A stretch of 64,000 nt of DNA. It comes from Chitinophagales bacterium. Its GTDB lineage: Bacteria > Bacteroidota > Bacteroidia > Chitinophagales > Chitinophagaceae. Below, piece after piece: positions 50,847-60,551 of the stretch (within the stretch, counting starts at the first letter, position 1; every line of letters starts with the position of its first letter). The DNA lies in assembly GCA_020636575.1 (NCBI GenBank), contig JACJXP010000001.1:1488001-1552000 (forward strand), in the 5' to 3' direction. The notes beneath the pieces were generated by a model. It had not been told where the DNA came from and did no database searches. It was given only the letters and a program-made list of their open reading frames with translations. The translations under genes and the position numbers were made by a program.

Positions 50847-53090
50847 ATGGAAACGGTAGCGCAGATACCAAAATATCATTTGAACGAAGAGGAAGAGAAG
50901 AAACTCATTCTCAGGGAGTACCGTTCCCTGCTGCGGGTATTGAAGGCCAAATTAAAGCCCGGTGACAAGAATAATATCCGGAATGCCTTTGAAATGGCTG
51001 CTGAAGCGCATAAGACTATGCGTAGAAAAAGCGGGGAGCCTTATATTCTTCATCCCATCGCAGTCGCTAAAATTTGTGTGGAAGAAATTGGCCTGGGAGT
51101 TCGTTCTACGATCTGCTCTTTGATGCATGATACAGTGGAGGACACTGATATCACATTGGAGGATGTTGAACGGGAATTTGGCAGTGAGATTGGAAGGATC
51201 GTTGATGGGCTTACCAAAATATCCAACGTAATTGATGTAAATGCATCACAACAGGCAGAAAATTTCAAGAAGATATTACTGACCCTTACCGATGATCCCA
51301 GGGTGATACTTATCAAGCTGGCTGATAGGCTGCATAATATGCGTACGCTGGATAGTATGAAAAGGGAAAAGCAGCTAAAAATATCTTCCGAAACGATATA
51401 TGTATACGCTCCACTGGCACACCGGATGGGATTGTATAATATCAAAACAGAAATGGAAGATCTGGCCATGAAATATATGGAGCCGGATACCTACAAAGAG
51501 ATAGCAAGGAAACTGGCAGAAACAAAAAAGGAAAGGACCCGGTACATAAATGAATTTATTAAGCCACTAAAGGAGAAACTTAAAAAAGCTAAGATCAACG
51601 CTGAAATATACGGCCGGCCCAAAAGCATTCATTCCATCTGGAATAAGATGAAAAAGAAAAAGGTGGATTTTGAAGAAGTGTATGACCTGTTTGCCATCAG
51701 GGCCATACTTGATTCTGAACCTGAGAAAGAAAAAGAAGAATGCTGGAAGGTTTATTCACTGATCACCGATGAATATACTCCTGCTCCTGAAAGGTTGAGA
51801 GACTGGCTGAGTAATCCCAAATCCAATGGTTATGAAGCGCTGCATACCACAGTAATGGGGCCGCAGGGTAAATGGGTGGAAGTACAGATCAGAACAAAGC
51901 GAATGAATGAAATAGCCGAAAAAGGACTGGCAGCACATTATAAATACAAAGAAGGAACAAATGACGAAAGCCGCTTTGACAAATGGTTTCACCAGATAAG
52001 AGAAGTGATCGGCAGCCCTGATGCAGATAGTGTTGACTTTTTACAGGATTTCAAGACCAGCTTCCTGGCAGAGGAAATATATGTTTATACACCCAAAGGC
52101 GATGTAAAAATGCTTCCAATTGGTTCTACTGCCCTGGATTTTGCATTTGCCATTCATAGTGCGATCGGGGTAAAAACTATTGGTGCCAAGGTGAATCATA
52201 AATTGGTTCCGATCAGCCATAAATTACAAAGCGGCGACCAGGTTGAAATAATAACCAGTAATAAACAAAAGCCTTCTGAGGATTGGCTGGGTTTTGTTGT
52301 TACTTCCAAAGCCAAAGGAAGGATCCGGGATGCATTAAAGGAAGAAAAGAAAGCAGTAGCAGATGAAGGAAAATATACGTTACAGCGAAAACTGGAAGGG
52401 ATCGGGGTACCCATGTCCCAGCATAATATTGATGAATTGGTACAATGGTATAAACTTTCTTCTAACCTCGATCTTTTTTACCTGGTGGCTGTAAAAAATA
52501 TTGATCTCAAGGATCTGAAGGAGTTTAAGGTTGTTGGTGATAAGATTGAACCACCCAAACCTGTTAAACTTCATCCTGAAAAACCAGATCATGTACACAC
52601 CCAACATTCAAACAGGAAGGATGCTGAGCTGATCATTTTTGGAGAAAGCAGCGATAAGATCGTTTATAATCTTGCCAACTGCTGCAAGCCAATTCCGGGT
52701 GATGATGTATTTGGATTTGTAACAACCGGAAAGGGTTTAACCATACACCGGACCAACTGCCCCAATGCAGCAAAACTGATGGCTAACTATGGTCATAGGG
52801 TTGTTAAAACAAAATGGGCCAAGAACAAGGAGATATCTTTTCTTACGGGTATCAAGATCATTGGAATGGATGATGTGGGTGTGGTCAGTAAGATCACCAA
52901 CCTTATCTCCGGCGAATTAAGGATCAATATTGCTGCTATTACCATTGAGGCCAAAGAAGGTCTTTTTGAAGGTAACATCCGGCTTTATGTGCATGATAAA
53001 GAAGAGCTGGACGACCTGGTGCAAAGCCTCCTGAAACTGCCTGGTATTGAATCAGTTGAGCGGTATGATATGGAGGATATTCCGGGATAA
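50847..53090 (+). CDS. Bifunctional (p)ppGpp synthetase/hydrolase, RelA/SpoT family
   Basis: Controls the stringent response by making and degrading (p)ppGpp. The 747-residue product has all four domains. The HD hydrolase (about 50-200) has HPIAVAKI and the intact LMHDTVEDT. The synthetase (about 240-360) has YGRPKSIHSIWNKM and GYEALHTTVMGPQGKWVEVQIRT. The TGS domain (about 405-465) has VYTPKGDVKMLP. The C-terminal ACT domain includes ITGIKIIGMDDVGVVSKIT. The complete HD motif indicates a Rel-type bifunctional enzyme rather than RelA. Transcribed away from the tRNA-Leu gene. Confidence 0.95.
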   Translation: METVAQIPKYHLNEEEEKKLILREYRSLLRVLKAKLKPGDKNNIRNAFEMAAEAHKTMRRKSGEPYILHPIAVAKICVEEIGLGVRSTICSLMHDTVEDTDITLEDVEREFGSEIGRIVDGLTKISNVIDVNASQQAENFKKILLTLTDDPRVILIKLADRLHNMRTLDSMKREKQLKISSETIYVYAPLAHRMGLYNIKTEMEDLAMKYMEPDTYKEIARKLAETKKERTRYINEFIKPLKEKLKKAKINAEIYGRPKSIHSIWNKMKKKKVDFEEVYDLFAIRAILDSEPEKEKEECWKVYSLITDEYTPAPERLRDWLSNPKSNGYEALHTTVMGPQGKWVEVQIRTKRMNEIAEKGLAAHYKYKEGTNDESRFDKWFHQIREVIGSPDADSVDFLQDFKTSFLAEEIYVYTPKGDVKMLPIGSTALDFAFAIHSAIGVKTIGAKVNHKLVPISHKLQSGDQVEIITSNKQKPSEDWLGFVVTSKAKGRIRDALKEEKKAVADEGKYTLQRKLEGIGVPMSQHNIDELVQWYKLSSNLDLFYLVAVKNIDLKDLKEFKVVGDKIEPPKPVKLHPEKPDHVHTQHSNRKDAELIIFGESSDKIVYNLANCCKPIPGDDVFGFVTTGKGLTIHRTNCPNAAKLMANYGHRVVKTKWAKNKEISFLTGIKIIGMDDVGVVSKITNLISGELRINIAAITIEAKEGLFEGNIRLYVHDKEELDDLVQSLLKLPGIESVERYDMEDIPG

Positions 53091-53221
53091 GGTTACTGGG
53101 TTAATAAAACAGCTTTATCTAACAACATTATCACATCATCTCTTAAAAAAGCTGAATTTTTATTATCTTGTAAGCTTCTTATTGAGTACGGATTTTCCAA
53201 AATACTGCTACCACACATAAA

Positions 53222-56212
53222 ATGAAATTGACGGTTATAAGGCTCCTTGTGAGCGGCATTTTTTCTTTATTGATGATTGAACAAATAGCTGGGCAAAGTT
53301 GCGTTTCCACCAATATTAACGGCACGGTAATAAGCAGAGATTGTTCCAATATTTGTGATACAATCCGATTGCAAATACCGCATTTAAAAGCACCTTCAGA
53401 CTATAGTCTGGTTCAAATTCCTTATGCACCTTATCCTTATAGCACAATTACCGGATCAATAGACTTTGCATTATATTCTGATGACAAATTCAGCAGTCTG
53501 ATTAATATGCCTTTTGCCTTTTGCTTCTATGATTCATCTTTTTCGCAAGTAGTAGTTGGCTCAAATGGGCTAATGACTTTTGAAAAAAATTTGGCGGGAT
53601 GTGATAATGCATATGTAATTAACCAACCGTTGCCTTATGGAGGCACTTTTAATTGTAATTCCATTTCTCCTGCATATTATCCCCGTTCCTCCATTATGGC
53701 AGCATTTTCAGACCTGGATCCGAGAACTAATGCAAGCCCATCGACAAGAAAGATTCAATGGGAAACTATTGGGACAGCACCATGCAGGAAATTTGTGGTC
53801 AGCTATTACCATATTGGTGTTTTTGGGGTTTCTGCCGGCTCCTGCCCGGCACCTTCAAATACGTTCCAAATGGTGATTCACGAGTCTACAGGTTTAATAG
53901 AATTCTTTTTTCTGCAGAAATCATGTGCGTCAAGCACAAACAGTGGAAGAGGGGTTTTCGGTATTCAAAACTGGAACAGGGATAAATGGGTAACTGACCC
54001 TGCAAAAAATAACACTTTTTGGACAGAGAGTAATACAGGATACGCATTTGTGCCTTCATCGGGTCCTTCAAGGTATGTTTCATCGCAATTGCTGACACTA
54101 GCAGGTTCACCTGTAGTAATGGCAGATACGGCTACTACAGTCAACGGTTTGTTAGACCTTGCTTTTCCGGATGTGTGTGTGTCTGGTTCGAGTACACAAT
54201 TTATCGTGAGAACGACCTATTCTGCTTGTGATAATCCTGCAACCCAGTTGGTAAGTGATGATACTATTACAGTGAATCTATCGGGTATGCAGGCAGATGT
54301 GACACCTGCTGCAACATCCTGTAATGGTGCCAGCAATGGAACTATCACAATTGAACCGACAACTGGAACAGGACCATTTTCTTACTCATTGGATGGAGGT
54401 ACTCCTGTTAGCGGAGGGTCTCCCTTTACTTTTAATAACATACCTGCCGGAGTACATACAATTGTTGCAACGGATGCTTTCGGGTGTGTAACCCAGCCAA
54501 TTACTGTTACTGTTGATCCGGGTCCTGCTATCACAACCAATGTCAATAAAACTGACGCATTATGTAATGGGTCTGCTACCGGCACAATTACCGTAGACCA
54601 ACCACCGGGATCGGCTCCATTCAGTTATTCCCTTGACGGAACAAACTGGCAGGCCAGTCCTGTATTTACCAGTTTGGCTGCCGGAACTTATACCGTTTAT
54701 TATCGTGAAGGAAATGGTTGTCAGGGTTCGCAAAGTATTACCATTGCACAACCCACAGCAATGACGGTGGCGGCTAACAGTGCGCCGGTGGTTTGTAATG
54801 GCGAGTCTAATGGTGTAATAAACGTCTTTACAAGCGGTGGTGTGTCTCCATATGAATATTCTATTGATGGGGGTACAAACTGGCAAACCTCAAATTCATT
54901 TAATGTATCAGCCGGAAATTATACAGTTACGATAAGGGATGTAAATGGGTGTACCACTACAGAAGATTTCATTATTAACGAACCGGCGCCGTTATTAGCC
55001 CAGTCGCTAAACAGCAATGCTTCCTGTGATGGCGGTAATGATGGGTCTATAACGGTAACAGCTAATGGAGGCAATTCAGGATACCAATACTCGCTGGATG
55101 GTAACACTTTCCAGTCATCCAATGTGTTTAATGTAATCCCCGGAAGTTACACCGTTACGGTAAAGGATATGATGGATTGTGTAACCAGTTTTAATACAAC
55201 CGTCGGGCTTACCAGTAACTTGACATTTACTCCGCAGATTGACCCAATTATATGTGAAGGAAAATCAACACAGTTAGAACTTATTTCCAACGGCACAGAT
55301 TATTCATGGTCACCTGCTATTGGATTAGATAACCCTTCCATTTCTAATCCGGTTGCCAATCCTGTTACTACAACAGAGTACATTGTAACTACAACTCTAG
55401 GCTTTTGCAGTGAAAAGGATACTGTTATTGTAAATGTAAATGCGGCTCCAATTCCCAATGCCGGGTCTGATGGATATATCTGTTTTGGCCAAACCTATCA
55501 ATTGCAGGGTACTGGTGGTACACAATACTCCTGGTCGCCATCAACTTACCTGGACAATACAGATATTCCAAACCCGGTTTCCTCAGCACCCAAAGACATG
55601 ACCTATACACTCAGTATACTTTCGGATGTCAATGGTTGTGCTTCTTTGGTGACTGACGATATGCGGCTGGATGTAACACCACCTATTAAAGTAAAAACTT
55701 ATCCTTTTGATACAGTTGTATATAATTCCGATAAGTTTCAGCTATACGTTACCACAAATGACAGTGATGTAATAAATTATAATTGGTGGCCGGTTAGAGG
55801 TTTGGACAATCCGAATATTGCTGATCCGTTTGTTACAGCCGGAGATATAGGGGATGTTATTCAATACCAGGTTACAACCAGCACCATAGCCGGATGCAAG
55901 GGTTTTGGGTATGTTACCGTAAAGGTTTACAAAGGCCCGGATCTTTATGTGCCAACCGGGTTCACTCCTAACAATGATGGGAAAAATGATCGATTTACTC
56001 CTTTTCCGGTAGGTATTGAAAAACTCAATTATTTCAGGGTGTTTAATCGCTGGGGCAATCTCCTGTTTTCCACCAATCAATTGAATTATGGCTGGGATGG
56101 CCGATTCCAGGGAACAGAACAGCCTAGTGGTACTTATGTGTGGATGGCTGAGGGTGTTACATTGGATGGGAGGGTCATTACAAAAAAGGGTACTGTAACC
56201 TTAATAAGATAA
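53222..56212 (+). CDS. T9SS cargo: large secreted protein with SprB-like repeats and type-B C-terminal domain
   Basis: A 996-residue surface or secreted protein. It has a signal peptide (cleavage near IAGQS, residue 25). A first domain of about 300 residues is Cys-rich and beta-rich. Four SprB-like repeats follow (about 360-665), then Ig/PKD-like segments. The C-terminal 90 residues match the gliding-motility-type C-terminal signal (type B): PTGFTPNNDGKNDRF, NRWGNLLF, WDGRFQGTEQPSGTYVW and a final basic strand KKGTVTLIR. Export by type IX secretion and surface attachment or release are therefore expected. PorX at 18113 is a candidate regulator of this pathway. Role: adhesion is the usual guess. 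Confidence 0.9.
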   Translation: MKLTVIRLLVSGIFSLLMIEQIAGQSCVSTNINGTVISRDCSNICDTIRLQIPHLKAPSDYSLVQIPYAPYPYSTITGSIDFALYSDDKFSSLINMPFAFCFYDSSFSQVVVGSNGLMTFEKNLAGCDNAYVINQPLPYGGTFNCNSISPAYYPRSSIMAAFSDLDPRTNASPSTRKIQWETIGTAPCRKFVVSYYHIGVFGVSAGSCPAPSNTFQMVIHESTGLIEFFFLQKSCASSTNSGRGVFGIQNWNRDKWVTDPAKNNTFWTESNTGYAFVPSSGPSRYVSSQLLTLAGSPVVMADTATTVNGLLDLAFPDVCVSGSSTQFIVRTTYSACDNPATQLVSDDTITVNLSGMQADVTPAATSCNGASNGTITIEPTTGTGPFSYSLDGGTPVSGGSPFTFNNIPAGVHTIVATDAFGCVTQPITVTVDPGPAITTNVNKTDALCNGSATGTITVDQPPGSAPFSYSLDGTNWQASPVFTSLAAGTYTVYYREGNGCQGSQSITIAQPTAMTVAANSAPVVCNGESNGVINVFTSGGVSPYEYSIDGGTNWQTSNSFNVSAGNYTVTIRDVNGCTTTEDFIINEPAPLLAQSLNSNASCDGGNDGSITVTANGGNSGYQYSLDGNTFQSSNVFNVIPGSYTVTVKDMMDCVTSFNTTVGLTSNLTFTPQIDPIICEGKSTQLELISNGTDYSWSPAIGLDNPSISNPVANPVTTTEYIVTTTLGFCSEKDTVIVNVNAAPIPNAGSDGYICFGQTYQLQGTGGTQYSWSPSTYLDNTDIPNPVSSAPKDMTYTLSILSDVNGCASLVTDDMRLDVTPPIKVKTYPFDTVVYNSDKFQLYVTTNDSDVINYNWWPVRGLDNPNIADPFVTAGDIGDVIQYQVTTSTIAGCKGFGYVTVKVYKGPDLYVPTGFTPNNDGKNDRFTPFPVGIEKLNYFRVFNRWGNLLFSTNQLNYGWDGRFQGTEQPSGTYVWMAEGVTLDGRVITKKGTVTLIR
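54290..55210 (+). repeat. Four tandem SprB-like repeats within the T9SS cargo gene
   Basis: Four diverged protein-level repeats of about 75 residues. Each opens with a CNG/CDG motif (SCNGASNGTI, LCNGSATGTI, VCNGESNGVI, SCDGGNDGSI) followed by PFSYSLDGG- or YEYSIDGG-like strands and an AGxYTVTVxD-type strand. At DNA level they are too diverged to be recent duplications. Confidence 0.8.
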
Positions 56213-56269
56213 TTGGTAGCATTAATTAATTTAAGATTGTTGAATTTATCCGTCAGTCTTTTTAACCCT

Positions 56270-56277
56270 TATTTTTG
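56270..56277 (+). promoter_or_regulatory. Possible -7 element for purA
   Basis: TATTTTTG, 49 bases before the purA ATG, fits TAnnTTTG; the upstream -33 box is weak. Confidence 0.4.
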
Positions 56278-56326
56278 CAACTTCACAGCCCGTTGATTCC
56301 ATAGCGGGAAAATCAGATAAACCAAC

Positions 56327-57592
56327 ATGATAGATGTAATTCTGGGGTTACAGTGGGGAGATGAGGGGAAAGGAAAGATAGTAGATTATTTTGCTAAGGA
56401 GTATGATCTCATTGCCCGTTTCCAGGGCGGTCCTAATGCCGGACACACTTTATACGTCAATAATCAGAAAGTAGTACTTCACCAGATACCCTCCGGTGTT
56501 TTTCATAGCGGGGTCATTAATCTTATAGGTAATGGTGTAGTGCTTGATCCGGTTACGCTAAAGAAGGAAGCCGAAAAAGTGGCAGCTTTTGGGATAGACC
56601 TGAAAAAAAATCTTTTTATCTCTGACAGAACTCATTTAATACTTCCAACGCATAGGGCTTTAGATAAGGCTTCTGAGATATCAAAGGGAAATCAAAAGAT
56701 CGGTTCAACCTTAAAAGGGATAGCCCCGGCTTATATGGATAAAACCGGGCGAAATGGTCTTAGAGTTGGGGATTTATTGGATAAAAACTTCACAACTGCC
56801 TACATCAAGCTCAGGTTAAAGCACCAGCGATTATTGGATAATTTTAATTTCCAGGAAGATATTTCATCCTGGGAAGAAGAATTTTTTGAAGCACTTGAAT
56901 TTTTGAAAGAACTGAACATTGTTCACGGCGAATATTTTATTAATAATTATCTCAAAGAAGGGAAAAAAGTACTTGCAGAAGGGGCACAGGGAAGTATGCT
57001 TGATATAGATTTTGGAACCTTCCCTTATGTTACTTCTTCCAATACAATATCAGCCGGTGTATGCAGTGGCTTGGGTATAGCACCACAACAGATCAGGGAT
57101 GTGATCGGGGTGACAAAGGCCTATTGTACCCGTGTGGGCAGCGGTCCATTTCCTACTGAGCTTGAAACTGAAACAGGTGAGAAACTTCGTAAAATAGGGA
57201 ATGAGTTTGGGGCTACTACAGGCCGGCCCAGAAGATGTGGCTGGATTGACCTGGTAGCCCTGCAATATGCCTGTATGATCAATGGAGTTACAAAGCTGGT
57301 AATGACCAAATCCGATGTACTCGATACTTTTAAGGAATTAGAGGTTTGTACCTCCTATAAAGTAAACGGCAAGGAAACCAATGAGATCCCTTTTCATATG
57401 GACAGGCAGAAACCTGAACCTGTTTACCAGCAATTTGCAGGATGGGATACTTCAATAGATGCAGCCGGGTCGTTTACAGATCTGCCTGCGAAAATGAGGG
57501 AGTATGTGAGTTTCATTAACAAATATCTTGGTGTCGATATTCACTATATTTCAAATGGGCCGGGTAGGGATCAGATCATCAAGATCAAGTAA
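56327..57592 (+). CDS. purA: Adenylosuccinate synthetase
   Basis: GTP-dependent condensation of IMP and aspartate, first step from IMP to AMP. The 421-residue product has the N-terminal loop GLQWGDEGKGKIVDYFA near 7-23 with the catalytic Asp, GGPNAGHTLYVN near 35-46 with the catalytic His, GNGVVLDP near 69-76, the long middle IGSTLKGIAPAYMDKTGRNG, and the C-terminal TTGRPRRCGWIDL near 298-310 with the GTP-binding region after it. Complete and of normal length. It stands alone, not in a pur cluster. Confidence 0.96.
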   Translation: MIDVILGLQWGDEGKGKIVDYFAKEYDLIARFQGGPNAGHTLYVNNQKVVLHQIPSGVFHSGVINLIGNGVVLDPVTLKKEAEKVAAFGIDLKKNLFISDRTHLILPTHRALDKASEISKGNQKIGSTLKGIAPAYMDKTGRNGLRVGDLLDKNFTTAYIKLRLKHQRLLDNFNFQEDISSWEEEFFEALEFLKELNIVHGEYFINNYLKEGKKVLAEGAQGSMLDIDFGTFPYVTSSNTISAGVCSGLGIAPQQIRDVIGVTKAYCTRVGSGPFPTELETETGEKLRKIGNEFGATTGRPRRCGWIDLVALQYACMINGVTKLVMTKSDVLDTFKELEVCTSYKVNGKETNEIPFHMDRQKPEPVYQQFAGWDTSIDAAGSFTDLPAKMREYVSFINKYLGVDIHYISNGPGRDQIIKIK

Positions 57593-57700
57593 AAATTATA
57601 GTAAGCACAAAGAATATTCCGGGATAGAGAAAAAAATATTTTAAAAATTTGGCGAATTAAAAACTTCGCTGAAATTTTACAGGTATAATCCAACCAAGCT

Positions 57701-58135
57701 ATGACATTGATATCTGAAAAAGAAAAAAAAGCTATTGTTTCTGAGGCAGCGATGCCACAAGAAATCCTAAATGATCTTTCATCGGTTATAACCTCTAAGA
57801 ATATTGCTGATGAGGAAACCGAAATAATGAACCTTATCTCAGGTGTATTTGAAAAAGAATCTGGTGATATTGTGGCGGCTAAAAAAGCAAAAAAAGAAGA
57901 GGAAGATGATGAGGATGAAGATGGAGAAGAAGAAAGCGATGATTGGGATAAACCAGAAGAGGAAGAAGAGGAGTGGGATCCTGATTTTGATGAATTTGAT
58001 GTTCCTAAGAAAGGGGCGAAAAAATCCACAGGAAGCAAAAAGAGTGGCGAAGAAGATGACTTTAAATTTGAGGATGATGAGTTTGATGATCTGTTTGAGG
58101 ATGATGAGTTTGATGATGATGATGACGATTTTTAA
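57701..58135 (+). CDS. Extremely acidic protein of unknown function
   Basis: A 144-residue protein with two parts. Residues 1-60 look like a small helical domain (EKEKKAIVSEAAMPQEILNDL then a second helix with ETEIMNLISGVFEKE). Residues 65-144 are almost only Asp/Glu with scattered Lys, Trp and Phe (EEEEWDPDFDEFDVPKK, then EDDEFDDLFEDDEFDD). I do not recognise a family. The acidic tail resembles that of RNA polymerase delta or nucleic-acid-mimic proteins in charge only. It starts 108 bases after purA. A Ser-rich opposite-strand frame is an artefact of the acidic codons. Confidence 0.75.
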   Translation: MTLISEKEKKAIVSEAAMPQEILNDLSSVITSKNIADEETEIMNLISGVFEKESGDIVAAKKAKKEEEDDEDEDGEEESDDWDKPEEEEEEWDPDFDEFDVPKKGAKKSTGSKKSGEEDDFKFEDDEFDDLFEDDEFDDDDDDF

Positions 58136-58225
58136 TAAACCTACTTTTAAAAGCTAATATTAAACGAAGGAACCATAACTAACTGCACATACCACATCAC
58201 CAATATTGATGATGTTAAAACAAAG

Positions 58226-59452
58226 GTGTTGAACTGGACAAAAGAGTTCGACACCTTTTGTTTTTTGGATAATCATGAGTATGTATCTGATAAAGGATCT
58301 GTAGAATGTTTGGCGGCTGCAGGAGTGTCAAGAGTCATATCATGCAAAGCCGGAGATGCACTGGAAAAGCTGCAGCAGTTTATTGATTCAAAGAGTAGTT
58401 GGCTTTTCGGACATCTTGGGTATGATCTGAAAATGGAAACGGAACAGGTTAATTCCTTTCATCCTGATCATATAGAATTTCCTGATCTTTTTTTCTTCGA
58501 ACCACAAATACTTATCAAAGTATCTGGCAATGAAATGCATATCAATGCTTCAGATCCTGATGCAATTTTTGATTCAATAGTGAAAACTTCACCGGAGGTA
58601 AATGGTGAAAATAGTGTGAATAGTATTCATAGCCGGATGACAAAGGAAGAATACACCAGCACAATCAAAAAACTGCAACAGCATATTCTGAGAGGAGATT
58701 GTTATGAAATTAATTACTGCCAGGAATTTTATAATGAGGATGCACTAATTGATCCGCATGCTGTTTTTTATCAGCTTTGTAGAGTTTCGCCCAATCCATT
58801 TTCGGCACTTTATAGAGTAAAGGACCAATGGCTTATGTGTGCCAGCCCCGAACGATATATTACGAAACAAGGGGGAAAAATATTTTCACAACCGATCAAA
58901 GGAACTTCCGGTAGATTTCAGGAGGATATTATAAGAGATGAAGAAAGCAGGGATCAGCTTTTTAAAAGTGCAAAAGACAGGTCTGAGAATGTAATGGTTG
59001 TAGACCTGGTAAGGAATGACCTCGCCAGGGTTTGCCGGGAAGGGAGTGTTAATGTGGATGAGCTTTATGCTGTTTATTCATTTCCCCAGGTACACCAGAT
59101 GATCTCAACAGTTAGCGGTATTTTAAACGAGGATGTTTCTTTTACAGATATAATCAGGGCTACATTCCCGATGGGTTCTATGACGGGGGCACCTAAGAAA
59201 AGTGTGGTTGACCTTATTGAGAAATATGAACAGACAAAAAGAGGTATTTTTTCAGGTGCTGTCGGCTACATCACACCGGAAGGAGATTTTGATTTTAATG
59301 TTGTGATAAGAAGCATTATGTATAATGCAGAGAAGGAATACCTGTCATTCCAGGTTGGCTCAGGAATCACCTTTTACAGCGAAGCTGAGAAAGAATGGGA
59401 AGAATGTTTGTTGAAGGCAAAAGCTATCAATAAAGTACTCCGGGTAAACTGA
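58226..59452 (+). CDS. pabB: Aminodeoxychorismate synthase component I / anthranilate synthase component I family
   Basis: Chorismate-binding enzyme that aminates chorismate for folate synthesis (or, less likely, for tryptophan). Conserved chorismate-binding elements are present: YTSTIKKLQQHILRGDCYEINYCQ near 148-171, SPERYITKQGGKIFSQPIKGT near 212-232, MVVDLVRNDLARVC near 260-273, ATFPMGSMTGAPK and GAVGYITPEGDFDFNVVIR. The PIKGT motif with Lys favours aminodeoxychorismate synthase. The formal start is a GTG, but the frame continues upstream to 58151 without an NTG codon and reads family-like (YHITNIDDVKTK), so translation may begin upstream at a non-standard codon. Confidence 0.88.
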   Translation: MLNWTKEFDTFCFLDNHEYVSDKGSVECLAAAGVSRVISCKAGDALEKLQQFIDSKSSWLFGHLGYDLKMETEQVNSFHPDHIEFPDLFFFEPQILIKVSGNEMHINASDPDAIFDSIVKTSPEVNGENSVNSIHSRMTKEEYTSTIKKLQQHILRGDCYEINYCQEFYNEDALIDPHAVFYQLCRVSPNPFSALYRVKDQWLMCASPERYITKQGGKIFSQPIKGTSGRFQEDIIRDEESRDQLFKSAKDRSENVMVVDLVRNDLARVCREGSVNVDELYAVYSFPQVHQMISTVSGILNEDVSFTDIIRATFPMGSMTGAPKKSVVDLIEKYEQTKRGIFSGAVGYITPEGDFDFNVVIRSIMYNAEKEYLSFQVGSGITFYSEAEKEWEECLLKAKAINKVLRVN

Positions 59453-59457
59453 ATGTT

Positions 59458-60531
59458 TTAACGGGAACCCGTCTCAGAAGGGTTCAATAATTCCTGTACG
59501 CTTTCATCCAGTATCTGGTAGCGTTTTTCGATGAATACATTCATCTTTTGTTTGGGGAGGCGAAGCTCATATTTTCCATTCACTGCGATCTCATTATCAA
59601 ACCCAGGGTTATACTTGTTAAAAGTCTGCATATCCATATCAATATGCCGGGTGATAACTGCAGCATTAAACCGACCTGTAATTTTATAAGCAGCCGAATT
59701 TTGTAATTCCTCTTCTGCCAAAGTAGCCTGGTTATTCAGGAGGGTTTGCTTTGTTTCTGCTCTTGTAAGGGTGGTAATACCTCCCTCTCCTTCAAAAATA
59801 TAGTGAGCGCCAATGAATTTCTTTACATGATTCATTGTTTCATTAGGGAGCAGGTATTGTAATTTCCAGAAATCCTTGCTTCCTCCTGCTTTCCGGATCG
59901 CTTTGTCTACATTACCCGGTCCGCTGTTGTAAGCAGCAATAACCAACAGCCAGTCACCATAGCGATCATACAGATCGGTAAGTAACCTGGCAGCAGCATG
60001 GGTGCTTTTTACATAGTCAAGTCTTTCATCCCTTCCTTTCCCCATCCTTAAACCATATTGCCTGGCGGCAGCGGGCATAAAGGCCCAGGGACCGATCGCA
60101 CCTGACCTGGAATAGGCATTTAGCTTTAGACCTGATTCAATAACCGCAATATATTTAAGCTCCTTAGGAAGACCATGCTCCTCAAATACCTCGTCCATCA
60201 TGTCAAAATGAGCCCTGGACTTTTCCCTGAGTTTTAAAAACCCTTTTCCGTTTCTTTCAACATATTTTTTTACAAAACTTACTGCCATAGGGTTAAGTTT
60301 TGCCCCACTTAGCCCATCACCTTCCATAGCTGACGTAAGTAAGTTCTTAAATTCCAGTTTAGGGTCGTGTACAGCAGGCGCTAATTCAGGGGTATCATTA
60401 TCTGTAATGATTGTATCAGCATTTGCCTGATCGCCAAAAGGGATATGCTCCTGCAAACCGGTAGCTTTAGCGGCCTGGATGAGAATAAATCCCAGAAACC
60501 CAAGTATTGTTATCTGTTTTAATTTTTTCAA
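59458..60531 (-). CDS. Lytic transglycosylase (MltD-like, SLT domain)
   Basis: Cleaves the glycan strands of peptidoglycan by forming 1,6-anhydro ends. The 357-residue product has a signal peptide (ILGFLGFILIQAAKA). The SLT domain spans about 95-265: catalytic Glu in AVIESGLKLNAYSRSGAIGPWAF near 129-151, the GLRMGKGRDERLDYVKSTHAAARLL region, then VIAAYNSGPGNVDKAI near 196-211. The C-terminal 90 residues are LysM-like in length, including TGRFNAAVITRHIDMD and YELRLPKQK, which may bind glycan. It follows gatA by 20 bases on the same strand. Confidence 0.9.
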   Translation of the reverse strand: MKKLKQITILGFLGFILIQAAKATGLQEHIPFGDQANADTIITDNDTPELAPAVHDPKLEFKNLLTSAMEGDGLSGAKLNPMAVSFVKKYVERNGKGFLKLREKSRAHFDMMDEVFEEHGLPKELKYIAVIESGLKLNAYSRSGAIGPWAFMPAAARQYGLRMGKGRDERLDYVKSTHAAARLLTDLYDRYGDWLLVIAAYNSGPGNVDKAIRKAGGSKDFWKLQYLLPNETMNHVKKFIGAHYIFEGEGGITTLTRAETKQTLLNNQATLAEEELQNSAAYKITGRFNAAVITRHIDMDMQTFNKYNPGFDNEIAVNGKYELRLPKQKMNVFIEKRYQILDESVQELLNPSETGSR

Positions 60532-60551
60532 ACCCTTTGATTTTTAGCATC

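Noticed and set aside
57571..58038. Minus-strand Ser-rich ORF opposite the acidic protein
   Set aside because: The Ser runs are the complement of GAA/GAT-rich codons; it overlaps purA and has no motif.
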